Shown piece by piece: positions 12,698 through 18,600 of a stretch of 18,600 bases of DNA. This DNA comes from Deltaproteobacteria bacterium. GTDB lineage: Bacteria > UBA10199 > SPLOWO2-01-44-7. The DNA is taken from assembly GCA_030688705.1 (NCBI GenBank), contig JAUYJH010000009.1, positions 1 to 18,600 on the forward strand, in the 5' to 3' direction. Below the pieces are notes generated by a model. That model was not told the origin of the DNA, made no database searches, and saw nothing but the letters and a program-made list of their open reading frames with translations. Position numbers and translations under genes: made by a program. Position 1 is the first letter of the stretch. Each line of letters starts with the position of its first letter.

Positions 12698-15600
12698 ATG
12701 AGCAATCCTCTCATTCCATCCATCGGTGTTTTTGTCGGAACGCAAGTTGCGGCCGGCGAATCGCTTGCCGCCAATACTTTGGGAATTGCGGCGGAAATGA
12801 CAGCCCCTTCGCAAGAAGAAACCTCCAAATTATCCGCTCTGACAGGGTCTGCTCTGGAGGCCCAACCCAAAATGGGACTCGGCCGATTTGCACAAGTTCG
12901 TGCCAATGGCGATGGCAGTGCAAAAAAAGTCCATGTCAGTGCTGATTTTACGGGAGTGGATCATTTGTTCTATAGAAAAGTGAGGCAAAAGGGGATTTAT
13001 ACCCGCGCTGATATTAAACTTGCATTGGATTACCTCTCTGAATTGCATCCATCGATTCGGAAACTGTTGCTTGAATTTGAAAAAAAACAAATACCTATCG
13101 CCTTTGGCGAGGAAGATTTGACCTATTCCTACGCCAAACCCACTTTTCATAGCCGTATCGATCGTACGGCCCCTGATTTTGGCAAAGGAATTGTTATTCA
13201 AAAAGGGGCGACGCCGGATATTTTATTTCATGAAATTCTCCATTGTCTCCCCCTCTCTTTGATTCAAAAATTGCTCCCCTTTGATATTGTTCTCCCGCCG
13301 GTCAATCCTTATGATTCCTTTGCAACGCTGCGAAGCTCTATTTTACAGCATATGCGGGTCAATGAGGCGATCAGCTTTTCGGGGCAAGGTTATTTTTATC
13401 AAATGGAAAGAAGTTATCAAATTTTTCCCATTTTTAACGCATTGATGATGGATCGCCTCGACTCCGCCTACAGAGAGGGGGGTTTTAATGGAGTGATGGC
13501 AACATTTCCACAAGTGCTTCCCCACTACGAAGAGCGCGAAGGACTCAACTCCGTTTTACTGTCCCTCATTGCCAAAGTGGAAGGAAGACTGACGCTGGAA
13601 TGGAGAGAGGTTGAACAAAAGCTGGCGGCTTATCAAACTGAGTTCCGGGGGGAAGCGTATCTCCGTTATTTTCAGGATTACCTCAATCGTTATGTCCGTG
13701 ACAGAAAACTCGATTGTCCCCCCGATTTTTATTCACTGGAGGAGATCATCAAAAGGGCCGGTATTGCTCTGTGGTTGAACGACAAAGGGAGTACGGAACA
13801 GTTGGTTGCTCTCATCGATTCTCTCTTTGGAGAATTGGAGGCGCTGGAGAGGGGACAATTCAAAATAGAAGCCGCGCGGCCTTTGCCCCCCTTAAAGATT
13901 TTGTCTTTTTCCGATATCCCCCCGGAAGTATCGCATGCCGATCGCCAACAAATTTTTGCGGCCTACTCGAATCTGGTGGAAAGAGTCATCGATAATCCCC
14001 CCGGAAGCCTTTCCCATGAAGAATTGGCGGCCCTGGTCAGTTATGCACGGATGGTCTCTCCGTCCAAGGCGATCGAACTGACGGAGCGATTGAATGTTTA
14101 TCTGGGTGCCGGTCACAATGATCTCCGTGTTGTTTTGGGGCTGATTCTTTGCGACAAAGGTTTCAAAGAGGAGGGAGAGGCGATGGTTTCCAAATATCTC
14201 TCCCCGAAACAGTTGCGGTCTGCATATCGATGGGTGCTCAAAATTATGGGGCCCGATTTTTTGGTCCCCTTTTTGGAACGCTATCAACAGGTGATTTTGG
14301 AAGAGGATCAAAAACAGGCGGAAAGTTTTCGGACCGCGGCGCTGGGACAGTACAATTGGGAATCGCCTTTATGGAGAAGTGCGGCGGAACAATTATTTTC
14401 ACACCCCAAACTTGTTAACAATGCGGCGTGGAGTTGGTTTGGGGGCTGGCTTTTTGAAAATGGGGAAGTCGACACCCATTTGCCGGATAGTGAGCTGTTA
14501 AATTTTTCGGAAGAAATGATAGAGAACAACGAATTTTTGCATCTCCTTTGGGGGCTCCGAAAAAAGAAAAAACTGGATCCGGGGCTTGAAAACGTTGTCA
14601 ATCGCATTTGGGAAGAGCATCAGAAAAAAATGAGGGGGCGCTATGCCTCTCTTCTCCCCATTTTTAAACTAAGCGGGGAGACCCATTTTCTCGATTCCAT
14701 CACAACCATGGGAGAGCATTTCCGTTTTTATTCCGTGCCTGAACTGGAGGCTATTTTTCAGGATTATCCGGCACCGCTCAAAAAAAAGGCTGTCACTTTG
14801 GCGCAATTGTTTGGAAAAGAGGGGTGGGCTTATCCCAAAACAGCGGCCCTCTTACTGAAAGAAGCCTACAAACTCGCGACGCTTCAAGAGCAAGAGGTAG
14901 CGACAAAGATAAAGATATGGAAATTTTGGCTTGAGGCTGTAGCCCGCCGTAGGGGGCCTTTGCCCAAAGAAATGGCCGTAGAGATAAAAAAGAGGATTGA
15001 AGCGGGGTTAAAAGAAAATAAACCTTGGCCACGCCCGAAAGTTTTGGAAGTTCAATTTTGGAAGGACTACTTTCGCGAGCAAGAACAATTTGCAGCCTCG
15101 GTTTTTCCCCTCCTTTGGGGCCTTCAGCTTTTTCCGGAAGAATCGGGTGTTTATATCAAACGGGCTTGGGAGAAATTGAAATCGGATTTTGATCAATTTG
15201 AACGAGATTCGAATGCGGATGTTAATCTTGTAGATGCCATCGACTTCGAACTTTTTCCCGCCGCCCTTTATCTGCTGGATACCGCCTTGCAAAGGGGAGA
15301 AGAAGAAATGGCAAAAGCGATCTCCGATTTCCTTTTTCGTGAGATACCCAAACAGTTTCCTTCGGACCGCAAACATCAATGGGATCCGGCTGAAGAGCGT
15401 GATGGCGATTCAACCTGGAAGGATCGGTCAATAGCTTTGAAGTCGCTTGCCTCTACCGAATGGAAAATGGAGATGGAAGGGATAAGAAGAAACACTCTAA
15501 AATCGACGGGCAATTTAACGGCATGGTTCAAAAGAATGCAGGCCGAGCTTTATCGGGGGGGAGAAACCATTACCATCGAGGCGCTCCGTTATTACTCGGA

Positions 15601-18520
15601 CAATCTCATTCGCGAAGAACGGATCGATTTGCTTCCCGATCTCTACCGCATGATGATTCTGAAAAGTCTGATGGCCTTGAGTCCCGACACGATAGCTATC
15701 ACGCTGAAAGCGATCCAAAAATCCCCTCTCCCGGATGCCGCCAAAGATGATCTTTTGGAAGAACTCTCGCGGCGGCTTCTCGATCTGGCGCAAGGCTTTC
15801 AGGGGGTCGATTTGTCGATGGTCCATCATCTAAGGGGCCTTTTTCCATGGCGCACCCCTTTTATGAAACCGAAAGACCTCCCGCATTATCCCAAAACAGA
15901 GCAGCTTTTGGTGGAACGCCTCTCTAAAATTCCGGAACTCGTGAATCCCGAAAGAGGGAAAGACGAAAGATTGCGGCTGGCGGTCTTTGCGGCGGCAGGG
16001 CTCCCTTTGCAAAGGTTTGCCTCGTGGCAGGAACAGAGCAGCGCCCCCACTTTTTTGGCGAGAGATCTGGAGGGAGAGCGGGGTTTCTACCAGAAGCAGG
16101 GATTGCCCCATCCGATCGACATCCCGCTTGTCTGGACTACTGTAGAGGCCGATACTTTTTTGACCCGGAATAGAAAGAATGTCAGGGCCCTTCTCAAAGA
16201 GGGATCGATGGAAGAACAAAAAGCGGTCGTTCGTCTTTTGGGAAGAATGCTCGGCTCTGAAAGACGCGCATTGAGAGATAAAAATGCGGGCAATTCCAGC
16301 ATGGCCATTTTTTTAATCGATTGGGCGAAGGAACAATACGGGGCGGCCGCTCCTTCGCCTCTTTTGCCTTCGGTCTTGGACCATCTTTTTTCGCAAGGTC
16401 CCCAGACACAAAAATATTTGAAAATTGGATTGGAGATGATGCAGTGGCGTATCCACCGTGAGGCAAAACGGGATATTTTTGAAAGGGCGACCCAAGATAT
16501 TTTTTACGGGAAGAGGGTCAAAAAACAGATAGAGATTTTTCGGGGCCAAAAAAGCGGAGAACAGGAAGAGGCCTACTATCGTCTTCTTTTGGGTATCGAT
16601 TATAAAAGGCATCCCAGAAATATGCCGACCGATTTTTTTCTGCAGAGACTTGAAAAAGACAGACTGTTGCAACAGGATTATCGCCTTTATTTGGCAGGAA
16701 AAAAGAGCCGTAATCCCATTCTTTTGGCAGAAACAGGGTTGGCCGATATCGACTGGCTCGGCCAAAAGGGAAGGGATTGGCTGGCTCGTACTCCGATAGA
16801 GAGACTTGAAATTTATATCAACGCCCTTGGGTTTTTAAAAACCTACCTCTCCCTTTTGTCCGAAGAGGAGGCAAAGCGGTGGGAGGTAAACGCCGATTAT
16901 TTCGAATTTTCAAGCACATGGGTCGGGGAGCATTTTGACCATTTTCGTCCTTATTTGAAGTCGCGTGTAAGCAATACAGAAGAGATTACTGTGGACCAAG
17001 ACCATGTATTTACAGATGTCTCCACCGAGATACGTGAAATGGCAGAACTTTTAGCGGTTGCCGGTTGGGGAAAAAAAATGGAAGAATATTTGGATGCTTT
17101 GCATGATGAATCGGCAGCAGCGAGAGGGGTAGGAGAGGGGGATGTTCGGGAATGGAATGAATACGGTGATTTTTGGAGAGAAGAAGAAGTTTCGGAAGTT
17201 GTTGAAGATTCTAAAAAAAGTCCAAAGCCCAAAACCGATATATCAGCCTCAAAAAAGAAGGAACTTTTAAATACTTTGGGTGGGGCCAAAAGAGAAGCAG
17301 AAGAGATATTAAAAAAGTGGATATTGGGCAATTTGGAATTGCAGATTGAAGAAGCGGGCATCCCCTCTTTTATTGAAAAAAGAAAAGGATTAGAGAAGGA
17401 ACTTTTAACGTATCTTCTTGCTTCTATCAGCCCCGCCAACCGAGTGGTTTTGGAGCGCCAGTTGCAAAAAAGCAAAAAAGATGCCGATCGCCTTTTGCTT
17501 TTAGGGCGGGCATCCCATCTGGAAAAACTGCTTCAACTGGCCAGTATCCATCCGCTGGTCCCCGAGCAGTATCAAAAAATGTTTGCGATTTTTCAAGAAG
17601 AGGTCCCTCCGCGCGATCCGATCGATGCGCGCAGAACTTTGGAGATGCATCTTGCCGGCGGGGAACTTGAAAAATTTGACGTCTACTTTACCGCTCCTCT
17701 CAAGGAGGGAACGATCGCCGGCGTTTATCGAGCGACCTATGGTAGAGAGCCGGTGGTGTTAAAATTGATTCCCGAGGGGAAAGAAAAAGATCTTCGGGAT
17801 TCGCTCCGGATCGTTCGGGAAATGCGCCGTTATTTAAAAGCCGGTAATTATAAGACAGCGGGGTCCCAGGCGGTTGATGATCTTTTGGTCTTTTATGAAG
17901 TGACGATGATAGAAGAACTCGATTTAGGAGGGGATATCTTCCACGCAAAAGAAATTGCTGCCATTTTGCCGAAAGGTTTTGCGGTGCCAAAATATTTGGA
18001 GAATGTGTCGGCGCCGCCGGTGATGGCGGCGATGCGGCCCGCCTATTCGCGGCGTCTGAAAGATTTATCGCCTGCTGAAAGAGAGAGAGTTTTTAAAAAA
18101 GTGGATGAGGAGTTGATCCCCGCCATGATGGCGGGCGGTGTATTTCATTATGATCTGCATCCGGGAAATATGGGGCTCATGGAAAATGGGGACATTATTC
18201 TCTACGACACCGGCCGTGTGCATAAAATGTCTGAAGAGGAAAAGAAGAGGCTTACGGATTTATATATTAATTTGCTGCATAAGCGGAGCACGGAAGATTT
18301 GAAAGAGACCTTGCGCTCGATGGGCGAGGTTTGGGATAAAAAATTGTTTGAAGGGATCGATGTTTTGCTGCGTGAATGGATTGAAAACAGGGATCCTCTG
18401 GGTGCCTTTGAAAAAATTTATTCCCGATTTGCCGATTACGGCTTCAGACTGGGTGACAGCTACGTAAAACTCCTCTTCATGTATATTACTTGGGAGGGGA
18501 CGAAGAGATCACTTGCATGA
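12698..18520 (+). CDS. Giant protein: HEXXH zincin-like N-terminus, helical middle, ABC1/UbiB-type kinase domain
   Basis: This is a 1940-residue protein with no signal peptide or membrane segment. Near the N-terminus, LFHEILHCLP gives an HEXXH motif (H178, E179, H182), and RVNEA supplies E223, 41 residues later, at a distance possible for a gluzincin third ligand. Residues of about 350-1450 look like a long alpha-helical solenoid, followed by a charged, low-complexity stretch (about 1480-1530). The C-terminus (about 1590-1930) follows the ABC1/UbiB pattern: KLLQ (1610-1613) where KxGQ is expected, IAGVYRA, K1689 in VVLKLIP, ELD (1740-1742), HYDLHPGN (H1817, D1819, N1824) and DTG (1837-1839) for DFG. 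Catalytic residues are kept, but the glycine of KxGQ and the phenylalanine of DFG are changed. Normal ABC1 proteins are about 450-550 residues. The ATG has no strong ribosome site. Substrate and role are unknown. Confidence 0.85.
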   Translation: MSNPLIPSIGVFVGTQVAAGESLAANTLGIAAEMTAPSQEETSKLSALTGSALEAQPKMGLGRFAQVRANGDGSAKKVHVSADFTGVDHLFYRKVRQKGIYTRADIKLALDYLSELHPSIRKLLLEFEKKQIPIAFGEEDLTYSYAKPTFHSRIDRTAPDFGKGIVIQKGATPDILFHEILHCLPLSLIQKLLPFDIVLPPVNPYDSFATLRSSILQHMRVNEAISFSGQGYFYQMERSYQIFPIFNALMMDRLDSAYREGGFNGVMATFPQVLPHYEEREGLNSVLLSLIAKVEGRLTLEWREVEQKLAAYQTEFRGEAYLRYFQDYLNRYVRDRKLDCPPDFYSLEEIIKRAGIALWLNDKGSTEQLVALIDSLFGELEALERGQFKIEAARPLPPLKILSFSDIPPEVSHADRQQIFAAYSNLVERVIDNPPGSLSHEELAALVSYARMVSPSKAIELTERLNVYLGAGHNDLRVVLGLILCDKGFKEEGEAMVSKYLSPKQLRSAYRWVLKIMGPDFLVPFLERYQQVILEEDQKQAESFRTAALGQYNWESPLWRSAAEQLFSHPKLVNNAAWSWFGGWLFENGEVDTHLPDSELLNFSEEMIENNEFLHLLWGLRKKKKLDPGLENVVNRIWEEHQKKMRGRYASLLPIFKLSGETHFLDSITTMGEHFRFYSVPELEAIFQDYPAPLKKKAVTLAQLFGKEGWAYPKTAALLLKEAYKLATLQEQEVATKIKIWKFWLEAVARRRGPLPKEMAVEIKKRIEAGLKENKPWPRPKVLEVQFWKDYFREQEQFAASVFPLLWGLQLFPEESGVYIKRAWEKLKSDFDQFERDSNADVNLVDAIDFELFPAALYLLDTALQRGEEEMAKAISDFLFREIPKQFPSDRKHQWDPAEERDGDSTWKDRSIALKSLASTEWKMEMEGIRRNTLKSTGNLTAWFKRMQAELYRGGETITIEALRYYSDNLIREERIDLLPDLYRMMILKSLMALSPDTIAITLKAIQKSPLPDAAKDDLLEELSRRLLDLAQGFQGVDLSMVHHLRGLFPWRTPFMKPKDLPHYPKTEQLLVERLSKIPELVNPERGKDERLRLAVFAAAGLPLQRFASWQEQSSAPTFLARDLEGERGFYQKQGLPHPIDIPLVWTTVEADTFLTRNRKNVRALLKEGSMEEQKAVVRLLGRMLGSERRALRDKNAGNSSMAIFLIDWAKEQYGAAAPSPLLPSVLDHLFSQGPQTQKYLKIGLEMMQWRIHREAKRDIFERATQDIFYGKRVKKQIEIFRGQKSGEQEEAYYRLLLGIDYKRHPRNMPTDFFLQRLEKDRLLQQDYRLYLAGKKSRNPILLAETGLADIDWLGQKGRDWLARTPIERLEIYINALGFLKTYLSLLSEEEAKRWEVNADYFEFSSTWVGEHFDHFRPYLKSRVSNTEEITVDQDHVFTDVSTEIREMAELLAVAGWGKKMEEYLDALHDESAAARGVGEGDVREWNEYGDFWREEEVSEVVEDSKKSPKPKTDISASKKKELLNTLGGAKREAEEILKKWILGNLELQIEEAGIPSFIEKRKGLEKELLTYLLASISPANRVVLERQLQKSKKDADRLLLLGRASHLEKLLQLASIHPLVPEQYQKMFAIFQEEVPPRDPIDARRTLEMHLAGGELEKFDVYFTAPLKEGTIAGVYRATYGREPVVLKLIPEGKEKDLRDSLRIVREMRRYLKAGNYKTAGSQAVDDLLVFYEVTMIEELDLGGDIFHAKEIAAILPKGFAVPKYLENVSAPPVMAAMRPAYSRRLKDLSPAERERVFKKVDEELIPAMMAGGVFHYDLHPGNMGLMENGDIILYDTGRVHKMSEEEKKRLTDLYINLLHKRSTEDLKETLRSMGEVWDKKLFEGIDVLLREWIENRDPLGAFEKIYSRFADYGFRLGDSYVKLLFMYITWEGTKRSLA

Positions 18521-18565
18521 TTGTAGTCTATTTTAGGGTAAAGTTCCTATTTTGGGAAAAAGTCG

Positions 18566-18594
18566 TTGCAAAAAGTATTCATTTTGTGTAATAT
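18566..18594 (+). promoter_or_regulatory. Sigma70-type promoter pointing out of the window
   Basis: TTGCAA (18566-18571) and TAATAT (18589-18594) are separated by exactly 17 bases in an AT-rich stretch after the giant gene. It would drive a gene beyond the right edge. No clear terminator is seen between 18520 and this site. Confidence 0.5.
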
Positions 18595-18600
18595 TTTCAA

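Noticed and set aside
17525..18520. Genuine UbiB (ubiquinone biosynthesis) gene
   Set aside because: Only the domain pattern matches; KxGQ and DFG are changed, the C-terminal membrane helices of UbiB are not seen, and the domain is the tail of a giant protein.
1..18600. CRISPR array
   Set aside because: Repeats present are heptamer tandems and dispersed palindromes; there is no set of regularly spaced direct repeats with unique spacers.

Overview
The window looks like chromosomal DNA of a Gram-negative bacterium. An outer-membrane beta-barrel protein ending in an aromatic residue points to an outer membrane. The gene style and the many short palindromic intergenic repeats recall uncultured deltaproteobacteria-like lineages. 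That placement is inference; no marker gene in the window settles it.

Layout: (1) Positions 1-151 hold the end of a palindromic repeat. (2) Positions 182-10017 form a minus-strand cluster, transcribed from high to low coordinates: receiver protein, soluble histidine kinase, PAS histidine kinase with a degenerate GGDEF tail, two more receivers, then a Pel-type exopolysaccharide module of three genes (PelA-like glycoside hydrolase, PelA-like deacetylase, PelB-like TPR/beta-barrel export protein) and a final receiver. From the second kinase to the PelB-like gene, genes overlap or nearly touch, so this core is very likely one operon. (3) Positions 10062-10802 hold a divergent gene for an exported M15-type peptidoglycan peptidase. 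(4) Positions 10820-11465 are rich in repeats and contain one CAU-anticodon tRNA, a terminator and several palindromes. (5) kbl (glycine C-acetyltransferase) is at 11466-12656. (6) A 1940-residue protein at 12698-18520 has an HEXXH motif near its N-terminus, a very long helical middle and a diverged ABC1/UbiB-type kinase domain at its C-terminus. (7) The last 80 bases carry a good promoter-like sequence facing out of the window.

How the genes may work together: the hydrolase, deacetylase and PelB-like protein would trim, deacetylate and export a cationic polysaccharide. The upstream kinases and receivers have no transmembrane sensor and no DNA-binding output, so they look like a cytoplasmic phospho-signalling module acting through protein contacts. 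The second kinase keeps a cyclic-di-GMP I-site (RxxD) five residues before a ruined GGDEF motif, the arrangement known from the Pel receptor PelD. This suggests c-di-GMP input into the relay. No pelC, pelD, pelE, pelF or pelG is present in the window.

The strongest candidates for something undescribed are the GGDEF-tailed kinase tied to a split-PelA locus, and the giant zincin-like/ABC1-kinase protein. A heptamer repeat that supplies the start codon and part of the signal peptide of the deacetylase gene is also notable.
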